Assembly (NCBI GenBank): GCA_021778935.1
Contig: JAJYBQ010000119.1
Span: forward strand, 1-7,718
From: Pseudomonadota bacterium
GTDB taxonomy: Bacteria; Pseudomonadota; Gammaproteobacteria; Burkholderiales; Burkholderiaceae
Length of the DNA: 7,718 bases
Reading direction: 5' to 3'
Below are positions 1 to 6,393 of the stretch, in pieces. Position 1 is the stretch's first letter, and each line of letters begins with the position of its first letter. Under the pieces are notes generated by a model. The model saw only the letters and a list, made by a program, of their open reading frames with translations. It was not told the origin of the DNA and searched no databases. The translations under genes were made by a program, and so were the position numbers.

Positions 1-380
1 TGCTTGCCCGTCTGTCCGCAGTACTGGTGCGACACGCCAACCGAATGCGTGCCCTTCTTCGGGAAACCCGTGTCGTCCAATATCCACCACACCGGTTCAT
101 CGTCACGCACCAGCTTGGGCAACACTTCATTGGCGACCGCCGTCAACAGCGCCTCGTCGCTCCAATCAGCCTCGGCAACCAGGTGATGCATCGACTGGTG
201 CGCCGAGCGCACTCGATCCGGCTGCACCCGCGCCGCCATCGGCTCCACGCTCTTGCGGCCACCAGGCAGCACCAATCCCTTCAAATACCACTGGCCAGGC
301 TGCTCCCGATCCGCGTGATGCATCGTCGCCACCATTACCCCACAGTACTTCTCAAACCGCGCTTCCAGACTCGTCGCCAT
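1..380 (-). CDS. IS701-family transposase, N-terminal part (runs off the window)
   Basis: This is a DDE transposase gene read leftward; only its first 126 codons are inside the window. The ATG is at 380-378, with a GAGGGG ribosome binding site five bases upstream and an in-frame TGA four codons upstream, so the start is well fixed. The translation contains [10 protein letters not shown] (about residues 43-52), which is typical of the IS701 family. It also has the segment [19 protein letters not shown] (98-116) followed by QYCGQTGK, the hallmark block of these transposases; an aspartate of the DDT motif (102-103) is the likely first catalytic acid. Family members are usually about 400-450 residues, so roughly 70% lies outside the window. 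No frameshift or stop is seen in the visible part, so the gene may be intact. The family assignment rests on remembered motifs and is strong; activity cannot be judged. Confidence 0.9.
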   Translation of the reverse strand, partial: MATSLEARFEKYCGVMVATMHHADREQPGQWYLKGLVLPGGRKSVEPMAARVQPDRVRSAHQSMHHLVAEADWSDEALLTAVANEVLPKLVRDDEPVWWILDDTGFPKKGTHSVGVSHQYCGQTGK

Positions 381-443
381 GGCCGCCCCTCAGAAAGTAC
401 TTGAAGAAGCCACCATAATGCCTTATCTTTTAACACAGTAGTA
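1..443 (-). mobile_element. IS701-family insertion sequence, transposase-proximal end
   Basis: The transposase gene and its 63-bp leader form the right end of an insertion sequence; the other end lies outside the window. The outer boundary is placed at 443 by inference, because CTAG (444-447) follows directly. CTAG fits the YTAR four-base target described for IS701-family elements and would be one copy of the target duplication. The inward sequence starting at 443 on the minus strand (TACTACTGTGTTAAAAG) should contain the terminal inverted repeat, but without the far end it cannot be paired, and the boundary may be off by several bases. The element sits directly after galU in the same direction, so galU transcripts could read into it. 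Confidence 0.75.
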
Positions 444-447
444 CTAG
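444..447. repeat. Candidate 4-bp target-site duplication (CTAG), one copy
   Basis: CTAG lies exactly where the insertion sequence appears to end, and it contains the TAG stop of galU (444-446 on the minus strand). IS701-family elements are known to duplicate a YTAR tetranucleotide, which CTAG matches. The second copy would be at the far end of the element, outside the window, so this call is inference. Confidence 0.4.
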
Positions 448-1286
448 GCGATCAGTCCCTGCTTGCGCCCGAACGCGATGTTCGCGGCGAGGAACCCGGC
501 CTTCGAGCCGCAGTCGTAGCGCGTGCCGGAAAACCGGTGCGCGACCACGTCGCCCTGCGAGACACGGCGGGCGATGGCGTCGGTGAGCTGGATCTCGCCG
601 CCGCGCCCGCGCTGCGTGCGCGCGAGCTCGCTGAAGATTTCCGGGCGCAGGACGTACCGGCCCACCACGGCCAGGGTCGACGGAGCCTCTTCGGGGGCCG
701 GCTTCTCGACGATATGGGTGACGCGCTCGTCCCGACCCGAGATGACCTGGGTGGCCACGATGCCGTACTTTGCGGTGTCCTCCAGGGGGATTTCTTCCAC
801 TCCCAGCACCGACGCGCCGTGCCGCGCGTAGCTGTCCACCAGTTGCGCAGTGACCCCGGGCTGCGCGTCGATCAGGTCGTCGGCAAGGATGACTGCAAAC
901 GGCTCGTCGCCGACGACAGACTGGGCGCACAGGACGGCGTGACCCAATCCAAGCGGCTCGGGCTGGCGGATGAAGACGAAGTTCACCCCTGGCGGCGTGG
1001 CGGTGCGCAGGGCATCGAGCAGCTTGGTCTTGCCCTGCGCCTGCAGCAGCATTTCCAGTTCCGGGTTGCGGTCGAAGTGATCCTCGATGGCGCGCTTGTG
1101 GCGCCCGGTGACGAAGATCATCTGTTCGATGCCCGCCGCGGCTGCTTCCTCCACCGCGTACTGGATGAGCGGCTTGTCGAGCACCGGCAGCATCTCCTTG
1201 GGCATGGCCTTGGTGGCGGGGAGGAAGCGGGTGCCGGATCCGGCAACCGGGAAAACGGCTTTGCGAACTATGGTGTTCTGGCTCAT
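444..1286 (-). CDS. galU: UTP--glucose-1-phosphate uridylyltransferase (UDP-glucose pyrophosphorylase)
   Basis: This cytoplasmic enzyme makes UDP-glucose and pyrophosphate from UTP and glucose 1-phosphate, supplying polysaccharide, lipopolysaccharide and trehalose synthesis. The 280-residue protein has the full GalU signature set. The nucleotide-binding loop [11 protein letters not shown] is at 16-26, followed by MPKEMLP. The other blocks are GLGHAVL (113-119), the metal-binding LADD (134-137), VEKP (193-196), GGEIQLTD (229-236) and RYDCGSK (256-262). The length matches the short Pseudomonas-type GalU (about 279) and is shorter than E. coli (302); the tail after DCGSK is brief. The start ATG begins the expected [16 protein letters not shown], but no Shine-Dalgarno sequence precedes it. 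The gene follows pgi after 63 bp and is probably cotranscribed with it. Its stop codon touches an IS701-family insertion, so any native downstream terminator has been displaced. Confidence 0.95.
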   Translation of the reverse strand: MSQNTIVRKAVFPVAGSGTRFLPATKAMPKEMLPVLDKPLIQYAVEEAAAAGIEQMIFVTGRHKRAIEDHFDRNPELEMLLQAQGKTKLLDALRTATPPGVNFVFIRQPEPLGLGHAVLCAQSVVGDEPFAVILADDLIDAQPGVTAQLVDSYARHGASVLGVEEIPLEDTAKYGIVATQVISGRDERVTHIVEKPAPEEAPSTLAVVGRYVLRPEIFSELARTQRGRGGEIQLTDAIARRVSQGDVVAHRFSGTRYDCGSKAGFLAANIAFGRKQGLIA

Positions 1287-1321
1287 GGGTGTCGATTGTA
1301 TCGAGGGAAACCGGATGCGAT

Positions 1322-1338
1322 GGCCCGGTGCTCGGGCC
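1322..1338 (-). terminator. GC-rich hairpin in the pgi-galU gap, possible weak terminator or processing site
   Basis: A perfect 6-bp inverted repeat, GGCCCG (1322-1327) and CGGGCC (1333-1338), encloses a five-base loop. It begins 11 bases after the pgi stop codon on the minus strand. No run of T follows in the direction of transcription, so it does not look like a full intrinsic terminator. It could reduce readthrough into galU or protect the pgi message end. Confidence 0.3.
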
Positions 1339-1349
1339 TCGTCCGGTGG

Positions 1350-2870
1350 TCAGCGCAGGGTTCCTTGTTCCAGCCGCTGCTGCAGCATCTTTTTGCCGAC
1401 CTCGACTCCCCACTGATCGAAGGCGTTGATGTCCCAAAGTACGCTTTGCACGAAGGTCCGGTGCTCATAGAGTGCGATCACGGCACCGAGTGCGCGGGCG
1501 TCGAGCTTCGGGATCGACAGGACGTTGCACGGCCGGCCGCCCGGCGCAGCGCCGTGGGGGGTGGTGGGACGCTGCGCCCCCAGCACGGTGTCGCCGCGGG
1601 ACAGTGCGTCGGCCTGGGCCAGCGCATACGCGTGCAACAGCCGGTGGCGCTTGTCCGCGCTTTGTTCATGCTCGGCGACGACGAGAAAGTCGATCGGGAC
1701 CCAGTGCGTTCCCTGATGCAGGAACTGGAAGACGCTGTGCTGCGCGGTCGTGCCGACCTCGCCCCACACCACTGCCGCCGTGTCGTGCGTCAGCAAACGG
1801 CCGCCGTGGTTGACGCGCTTGCCCAGACTTTCCATTTCGAGCTGCTGCAGGTAGGGCGGCAGGTTTTTCAGGCGCTGGGCATACGGGAACACTGCGCGCG
1901 CGCGCACCCCCCAGAAATTCACATACCACGCGCCGAGCAGGCCGAGGATCACCGGCAGGTTGGCGTCGAGCGGAGCCTGGGCGAAATGCCGATCCATCTC
2001 GGAGGCGCCGGCGAGCAGATCCAGGAACTGCCGGTGGCCGTGCGCGATGGCGATCGGCAGCCCGCAGGCGGACCACAGCGAATAGCGGCCGCCGACCCAT
2101 TGCGGGAATGAGAAGATCCGCTTTTCGTGGATGCCGAAATCCTGCGCCCGGTCGGGCTGCGCGGTGACCGCCGCGAGGTGATGGGTCGGGTCGAGTTCGG
2201 CGTCCGTCGCGCGCAGCCATTCCCGCGCGGCCCGCACGTTTTCAAGCGTTTCGAGCGTGGTGAAGCTCTTGGAAATCGCGATGATCATCGTCGTCGCGGG
2301 CCGTGCGCCGGTGAGTGCCGTGTCGAGTTCCGCCGGATCGAGGTTGCTCACGAAGTGCACGGCGATGGGGCCGGTAGCCGGGCCGAGCGCTTCGGTCATC
2401 AAGCGGGGTCCGAGGTCGGATCCGCCGATGCCGATGCACACGACCGTTTCGATCGCATCTCCGGTCGAGCCGTGGATCCGGCGCTCCCGCAGCGCTTCGG
2501 CAAAGCCGAGAAAGCGCGTCTGCTCTTCATGCAGGCTGCGCGCGACCGACGGGTCATCGGGTGGGGTGCGCAGGGCGGTGTGCCATGCCGGCCGATGCTC
2601 GGTGTTGTTCACCGCTTCCCCCGAGAGGAGGGCGGCGCGCGTCTTTTCGAAGTTCCGCGATTCGAGCCAGGCGAGCAGCGCTCGGAAACTGTCTTCATCG
2701 ATCCAGTTACGCGAACAGTCGGCACGGACATGGGGCGCTTCGAACGTCCAGCGCTGCGCGCGCTCGGGTTCGACGCGGAACAGGGTGTCGATGGTGCGCG
2801 CCTCGAAAGACCGGCGGCACGCTTCCAGGGTTTCCCATACGGGGGATGGCGCAGTTTCAGGATTCGTCAT
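1350..2870 (-). CDS. pgi: Glucose-6-phosphate isomerase
   Basis: This cytoplasmic enzyme interconverts glucose 6-phosphate and fructose 6-phosphate, so it joins the mutase/GalU/glycogen branch to the phosphofructokinase encoded at the other end of the window. The 506-residue protein is somewhat shorter than E. coli Pgi (549). It shows NNTEHRPAWHTALR (88-101), GIGGSDLGP (147-155), the phosphate-binding SKSFTT (200-205) and the first family signature VGGRYSLWS (259-267). It also has MESLGK with the catalytic Glu347, QHSVFQFLHQGT with catalytic His378, and the second signature FDQWGVEVGKK with Lys493; these correspond to E. coli Glu355, His386 and Lys514. I chose the ATG at 2870, giving MTNPETAPSPVW. 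An in-frame ATG at 2921 would add 17 residues (MGTKPNTQ...) that look non-conserved. Neither start has a clear ribosome binding site. It is the first gene of a leftward unit with galU, divergent from the mutase gene. Confidence 0.95.
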   Translation of the reverse strand: MTNPETAPSPVWETLEACRRSFEARTIDTLFRVEPERAQRWTFEAPHVRADCSRNWIDEDSFRALLAWLESRNFEKTRAALLSGEAVNNTEHRPAWHTALRTPPDDPSVARSLHEEQTRFLGFAEALRERRIHGSTGDAIETVVCIGIGGSDLGPRLMTEALGPATGPIAVHFVSNLDPAELDTALTGARPATTMIIAISKSFTTLETLENVRAAREWLRATDAELDPTHHLAAVTAQPDRAQDFGIHEKRIFSFPQWVGGRYSLWSACGLPIAIAHGHRQFLDLLAGASEMDRHFAQAPLDANLPVILGLLGAWYVNFWGVRARAVFPYAQRLKNLPPYLQQLEMESLGKRVNHGGRLLTHDTAAVVWGEVGTTAQHSVFQFLHQGTHWVPIDFLVVAEHEQSADKRHRLLHAYALAQADALSRGDTVLGAQRPTTPHGAAPGGRPCNVLSIPKLDARALGAVIALYEHRTFVQSVLWDINAFDQWGVEVGKKMLQQRLEQGTLR

Positions 2871-2941
2871 GGTCGTGGTATGCCGAGCGTGTATTCTTTG
2901 GGTGTTGGGTTTCGTACCCATTCTATTGGATAGGAGCGGGT
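2871..2941. promoter_or_regulatory. Divergent intergenic region between pgi and the mutase gene
   Basis: These 71 bp must hold the start signals for at least the leftward pgi-galU pair and the rightward mutase gene. The mutase ribosome binding site AGGAG (2932-2936) is clear, five bases before its GTG start. Just upstream is a short perfect dyad, TGGGT (2906-2910) and ACCCA (2916-2920), around a five-base loop; it could be an operator half-pair or a leader hairpin. A TATTCT at 2892-2897 resembles a rightward -10 box, but I see no convincing -35 box at the right spacing. No leftward promoter can be assigned with confidence. Confidence 0.45.
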
Positions 2942-4351
2942 GTGGCGCACGATCTCGATCCGGGAATTTTCAAGGCATATGACATCCGGGGGATCGTGGA
3001 CCGCAATCTCACACCCGACGCGGTGCGCGCCATCGGCGCCGCCCTGGGAACCGAAGCCCGGGAGCGCGGCCTGCGCGAGATCGCCGTCGGGCGCGATGGC
3101 CGGCTGTCGGGGCCGAGTTTGCGCGATGCGCTGATTTCGGGCATCCGCAGCGCCGGGGTCGACGCCGCCGATATCGGCCTGGCCGCGACGCCCACGCTGT
3201 ACTTCGCAACCTACTACTTGAATACCGGTTCGGGGGTGGCGATCACCGGCAGCCACAATCCTCCCGAGTACAACGGATTAAAGATCGTGCTCGGGGGGGA
3301 GGCGATGTACGGCGAGGGCTTGCAGCAGCTCTATCGCCGCATCGTGGAAGGTCGACTCCATGTTGCGGAGAAGCCCGGCGCGCTGCGCAGCGTCGACGTG
3401 CGGCAGGCCTACCTCGACCGAATCGTCGGCGACGTGCGTCTGGCGCGGCCGATGCGGGTGGTGATCGACTGCGGCAACGGCGTCGCCGGGGCAATCGCAC
3501 CGCAGCTCTACAAGGCGCTGGGCTGCGAACTGACCGAACTCTTCTGTGCCGTGGACGGCAATTTTCCCAATCACCATCCGGATCCGGCGCACCCGGAGAA
3601 CCTGCGGGACCTCATCGCCGCAGTGCAGCAGACGGGGGCGGAGCTGGGAATCGCGTTTGACGGTGACGGCGACCGCTTGGGCGTCGTGACCCGCGGCGGC
3701 AAGATCATCTGGCCGGATCGACAGCTCATGCTGTTCGCCAGAGACGTGCTGGCGCACAAGCCGGGTGCGGAAGTGGTGTTCGATGTGAAATGTACGCGGC
3801 TGCTCGCGCCCTGGGTGCGGCAGCACGGAGGGCGCCCGACGATGTGGCGCACCGGCCATTCGCTCATCAAGGCGCGGCTGCGCGAGAGTGGCGCGGCGCT
3901 CGCCGGCGAGATGAGCGGCCATACCTTCTTCAATGACCGCTGGTATGGGTTCGACGATGGCATGTACGCCGGGGCGCGCCTGCTGGAAATCCTGAGCCGG
4001 GAAGCCGATCCCTCCGCGGTGCTGGAAGCACTGCCCGACGCGGTGAGCACGCCGGAATTGCAGTTGCGTACCGCCGAAGGGGAGAGTTTCGTCGTGGTTG
4101 ACGCATTGCGCGCCGTGGCGCAGGATGCCGCGCGGGCGCAGCAGGTCTTTGCCGGCGCGGTCGAGTTCATCACCCTCGACGGTTTGCGGGTCGAGTATGC
4201 CGACGGGTTCGGCCTCGCACGCCCGTCGAACACGACGCCGGTCGTGGTGCTGCGTTTCGAGGCCGATGGGCCCGCGGCGCTGGCGCGGATTCAGGAGGAT
4301 TTCCGGCGGGCGCTGCGGGTGGTGAAGCCCGATGCGTCCTTGCCATTTTGA
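2942..4351 (+). CDS. algC: Phosphomannomutase/phosphoglucomutase (AlgC type)
   Basis: This alpha-D-phosphohexomutase interconverts the 6- and 1-phosphates of glucose and mannose. It feeds GalU (UDP-glucose) and glycogen synthesis, and probably GDP-mannose synthesis. The 469-residue protein matches P. aeruginosa AlgC (463) in length and layout. It has an N-terminal FKAYDIRG (10-17) and the phosphoserine loop TGSHNP with Ser104. The metal loop DGDGDR (240-245) carries Asp240, 242 and 244. The sugar-binding loop GEMSGH has Glu323, Ser325 and His327, and the C-terminal phosphate-binding loop is RPSNTTP (427-433). The start is the GTG at 2942: AGGAG lies five bases upstream, and the conserved N-terminus begins right after it. 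The open frame extends much further upstream, but that part is the antisense of pgi and is not coding. A terminator-like hairpin overlaps the 3' end. Mannose versus glucose preference cannot be told from sequence alone. Confidence 0.93.
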   Translation: MAHDLDPGIFKAYDIRGIVDRNLTPDAVRAIGAALGTEARERGLREIAVGRDGRLSGPSLRDALISGIRSAGVDAADIGLAATPTLYFATYYLNTGSGVAITGSHNPPEYNGLKIVLGGEAMYGEGLQQLYRRIVEGRLHVAEKPGALRSVDVRQAYLDRIVGDVRLARPMRVVIDCGNGVAGAIAPQLYKALGCELTELFCAVDGNFPNHHPDPAHPENLRDLIAAVQQTGAELGIAFDGDGDRLGVVTRGGKIIWPDRQLMLFARDVLAHKPGAEVVFDVKCTRLLAPWVRQHGGRPTMWRTGHSLIKARLRESGAALAGEMSGHTFFNDRWYGFDDGMYAGARLLEILSREADPSAVLEALPDAVSTPELQLRTAEGESFVVVDALRAVAQDAARAQQVFAGAVEFITLDGLRVEYADGFGLARPSNTTPVVVLRFEADGPAALARIQEDFRRALRVVKPDASLPF

Positions 4352-4372
4352 GACGCGGCAAGGAATTTTTTT
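4337..4372 (+). terminator. Intrinsic terminator overlapping the end of the mutase gene
   Basis: TCCTTGCC (4337-4344) and GGCAAGGA (4357-4364) form a perfect 8-bp stem with a 12-base loop. After one further A comes a run of seven T (4366-4372), the layout of a rho-independent terminator. The stem starts in the last mutase codons and the TGA stop (4349-4351) lies in the loop, so translating ribosomes could affect folding. A competing pairing, GCGTC (4334-4338) with GACGC (4352-4356), is possible. If it works, glgB needs its own promoter or depends on readthrough. Confidence 0.6.
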
Positions 4373-4374
4373 CG

Positions 4375-4408
4375 CTCTCCGCAACTCGGAGAGGGTCGGA
4401 GTGAGGGG
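4375..4408. repeat. Degenerate copy of a widespread proteobacterial palindromic repeat
   Basis: CTCTCCG (4375-4381) and CGGAGAG (4387-4393) form a 7-bp palindrome around CAACT, followed by GGTCGGAGTGAGGGG. This resembles the dispersed intergenic repeat seen in many beta- and gammaproteobacteria whose reverse strand translates as PLTPTLS-like peptides; here the reverse strand indeed reads [10 protein letters not shown]. Recognition is from memory and the family was not named by any search. It fills most of the gap between the terminator T-run and the glgB start. Confidence 0.6.
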
Positions 4409-4423
4409 TTTCGTACAAAATCG

Positions 4424-6310
4424 ATGCTGACAGACCACGATATTTATCTCTTTCGCGAAGGCACCCACGCGCGCTTGCATGAGCGCATGGGCGCGCACCT
4501 CACGGTGCGCGATGGCGTCGCCGGGGCCCACTTTGCCGTATGGGCCCCCAATGCCCGTTCGGTGGCCGTGATGGGCCAGTGGAATCATTGGGACCCCGAG
4601 GCGCACTTCCTGGCGCCGCGGCACGACAGTTCGGGCATCTGGGAAGGGTTCGTTCCCGGCGTCGCGCACGGCGACGGCTACAAGTACCACATCGTCTCGC
4701 ATTTCCACGGCGTGACACGGACCAAGGCCGATCCGTTCGCGTTTTATTCCGAGACGCCGCCCGCTACCGGTTCGCGGGTGTGGGACCTGGACTATTCGTG
4801 GGGCGATGCCCACTGGATGCGCGAGCGCGCCCGTGCCAATGCCCTCGATGCGCCGATGAGCGTCTACGAGGTGCACCTCGGCTCGTGGCGCCGCGTTCCG
4901 GAAGAGGGAAACCGATCCCTCACCTACCGGGAGATTGCGCAGCCGCTCGCCGAATACGTGGTCGAGATGGGGTTCACCCATGTCGAACTGCTGCCCATCA
5001 CCGAGCACCCGTTCTACGGTTCCTGGGGCTATCAGACGACCGGGTATTTCGCGCCGACCGCACGTTATGGCACGCCGCAGGATCTGATGTACCTGATCGA
5101 CGTGCTGCACCAGCATGGAATCGGCGTGATCCTGGACTGGGTTCCGTCCCATTTTCCGGGGGACGATCATGGCCTGGCCCGGTTCGACGGGACGCATCTC
5201 TACGAACACTCCGACCCGCGCCAGGGTTTCCATCCGGAGTGGACGAGCTACATTTTCAACTACGGTCGGCACGAGGTGCGCGCTTTTCTGCTGTCGAGCG
5301 CGCTGTTCTGGCTCGACCGCTATCACGTCGACGGCCTGCGCGTCGATGCCGTGGCCTCGATGCTCTACCTCGACTATGGCCGCAAGGAAGGCGAATGGAT
5401 TCCCAACCGCTATGGTGGTAAGGAGAACCTGGAGGCGATCGAATTCCTGCGCATGCTCAACCTCACGGTCTATCGGGACCACCCCGATACCCAGACCATC
5501 GCGGAGGAGTCGACGTCCTGGCCCATGGTGTCGCGGCCGGTATACCTCGGTGGCCTGGGATTCGGTCTGAAATGGAACATGGGGTGGATGCACGACACGC
5601 TGGATTATTTTCGTAATGATCCCGTGCACCGGCGGTATCACCACGATCGCATCACGTTTTCGATCTGGTACGCGTTCTTCGAGAACTTCGTGCTGCCGCT
5701 GTCCCACGACGAGGTGGTCCACGGCAAGGGTTCGCTGATCGGCCGCATGCCCGGCGACGCGTGGCAACGCTTTGCCAACCTGCGGCTGCTGTTCGGCTAT
5801 CTGTGCGGACATCCGGGAAAGAAGCTGCTCTTCATGGGCGGGGAATTTGGTCAGACGACCGAGTGGTCGCACGAGGACAGCCTTGCCTGGCACCTCCTGC
5901 AGTATGCGGAGCATGCCGGGGTGCAGCGGTGGGTGCGCGACTGCAACCGCCTGTTGCGCAGCGAACCGGCGTTGCACCAGGTCGATTTCGACGTGAGCGG
6001 GTTCCAGTGGGTTTCGTGTGACGACTCCGAGACGAGCTGGGTGGCGTTTCTGCGCCGCGGACATGATGGTGCGCCGGTCCTCGTGGTTTGCAACCTCACG
6101 CCGGTGCCGCGTCATGCGCATCGGGTGGGTGTGCCGGGCGGCGGGCACTGGCGGGAGCTGCTCAATAGCGATGCCGAGACCTATGGCGGGAGCGGACTGG
6201 GCAATTTGGGGGGAGTGCACGCACGAGGGATTCCCCTGCACGGGCAGCCCGATAGCATCGAACTGATGTTGCCGCCGCTGGCTGTGATCTTCCTCAAACA
6301 GGACGGCTGA
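4424..6310 (+). CDS. glgB: 1,4-alpha-glucan branching enzyme (GH13)
   Basis: GlgB cuts alpha-1,4-glucan chains and rejoins the pieces through alpha-1,6 bonds, creating the branch points of glycogen. The 628-residue protein lacks the extra N-terminal N1 domain of E. coli GlgB (728) and begins directly ahead of the CBM48-like beta domain (about 20-105, [20 protein letters not shown]). The GH13 barrel follows. Its conserved regions are DWVPSHF (238-244), GLRVDAV with nucleophile Asp308, AEEST with acid/base Glu361, and [10 protein letters not shown] with Asp429. These correspond to E. coli Asp405, Glu458 and Asp526 at a constant offset of 97. A C-terminal beta domain ends the protein. The ATG at 4424 is the only plausible start in this frame after the repeat. 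It has no well-placed ribosome binding site; a GAGGGG inside the repeat is 15 bases away. No glycogen synthase or ADP-glucose pyrophosphorylase gene is in the window. Confidence 0.96.
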   Translation: MLTDHDIYLFREGTHARLHERMGAHLTVRDGVAGAHFAVWAPNARSVAVMGQWNHWDPEAHFLAPRHDSSGIWEGFVPGVAHGDGYKYHIVSHFHGVTRTKADPFAFYSETPPATGSRVWDLDYSWGDAHWMRERARANALDAPMSVYEVHLGSWRRVPEEGNRSLTYREIAQPLAEYVVEMGFTHVELLPITEHPFYGSWGYQTTGYFAPTARYGTPQDLMYLIDVLHQHGIGVILDWVPSHFPGDDHGLARFDGTHLYEHSDPRQGFHPEWTSYIFNYGRHEVRAFLLSSALFWLDRYHVDGLRVDAVASMLYLDYGRKEGEWIPNRYGGKENLEAIEFLRMLNLTVYRDHPDTQTIAEESTSWPMVSRPVYLGGLGFGLKWNMGWMHDTLDYFRNDPVHRRYHHDRITFSIWYAFFENFVLPLSHDEVVHGKGSLIGRMPGDAWQRFANLRLLFGYLCGHPGKKLLFMGGEFGQTTEWSHEDSLAWHLLQYAEHAGVQRWVRDCNRLLRSEPALHQVDFDVSGFQWVSCDDSETSWVAFLRRGHDGAPVLVVCNLTPVPRHAHRVGVPGGGHWRELLNSDAETYGGSGLGNLGGVHARGIPLHGQPDSIELMLPPLAVIFLKQDG

Positions 6311-6331
6311 GCGGGGTGACTGCGCTCCCGC
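6311..6331 (+). terminator. Weak terminator-like hairpin after glgB
   Basis: GCGGG (6311-6315) and CCCGC (6327-6331) can pair immediately after the glgB stop codon, with one further G-T pair. GAGCG (6309-6313) with CGCTC (6323-6327) is an alternative pairing. Only ATTATT follows rather than a T-run, so termination here is doubtful and transcription into the phosphofructokinase gene is plausible. Confidence 0.3.
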
Positions 6332-6376
6332 ATTATTGGGGGGAGACCGAAATCAGGGTGGCGGTCGGGCAATAAT
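6332..6376. repeat. Short AT-rich inverted repeat ahead of the phosphofructokinase gene
   Basis: ATTATTG (6332-6338) and CAATAAT (6370-6376) are perfect inverted copies separated by 31 bases. They stand out as AT-rich in a GC-rich background. The right arm ends six bases before the ribosome binding site. This could be an operator-like dyad or chance; nothing further supports a function. Confidence 0.3.
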
Positions 6377-6393
6377 CGGACAGGGAGACATAG

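Noticed and set aside
27..404. A 125-codon plus-strand open frame at the left edge
   Set aside because: It is antisense to the transposase, whose minus-strand frame has the IS701 hallmark block and a good ribosome binding site.
537..2111. A 524-codon plus-strand open frame across galU and pgi
   Set aside because: Both underlying minus-strand genes carry full catalytic motif sets, while this translation is low-complexity and unrecognisable.
2871..2921. Upstream ATG adding 17 residues to Pgi
   Set aside because: It lacks a ribosome binding site, the extra residues look non-conserved, and it would take up most of the divergent promoter region; it cannot be fully excluded.
2561..2941. Upstream extension of the mutase reading frame by 127 codons
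   Set aside because: The extension overlaps the 5' part of pgi in antisense, and a GTG with AGGAG at the right distance begins exactly before the conserved mutase N-terminus.
3278..6241. A 987-codon open frame on the minus strand, antisense to the mutase gene and glgB
   Set aside because: It runs across two well-supported genes and the gap between them, has no recognisable domain and is rich in Arg, His and Pro. This is what the reverse strand of GC-rich codons with few A/T third positions produces. Its PLTPTLS stretch comes from the intergenic repeat.
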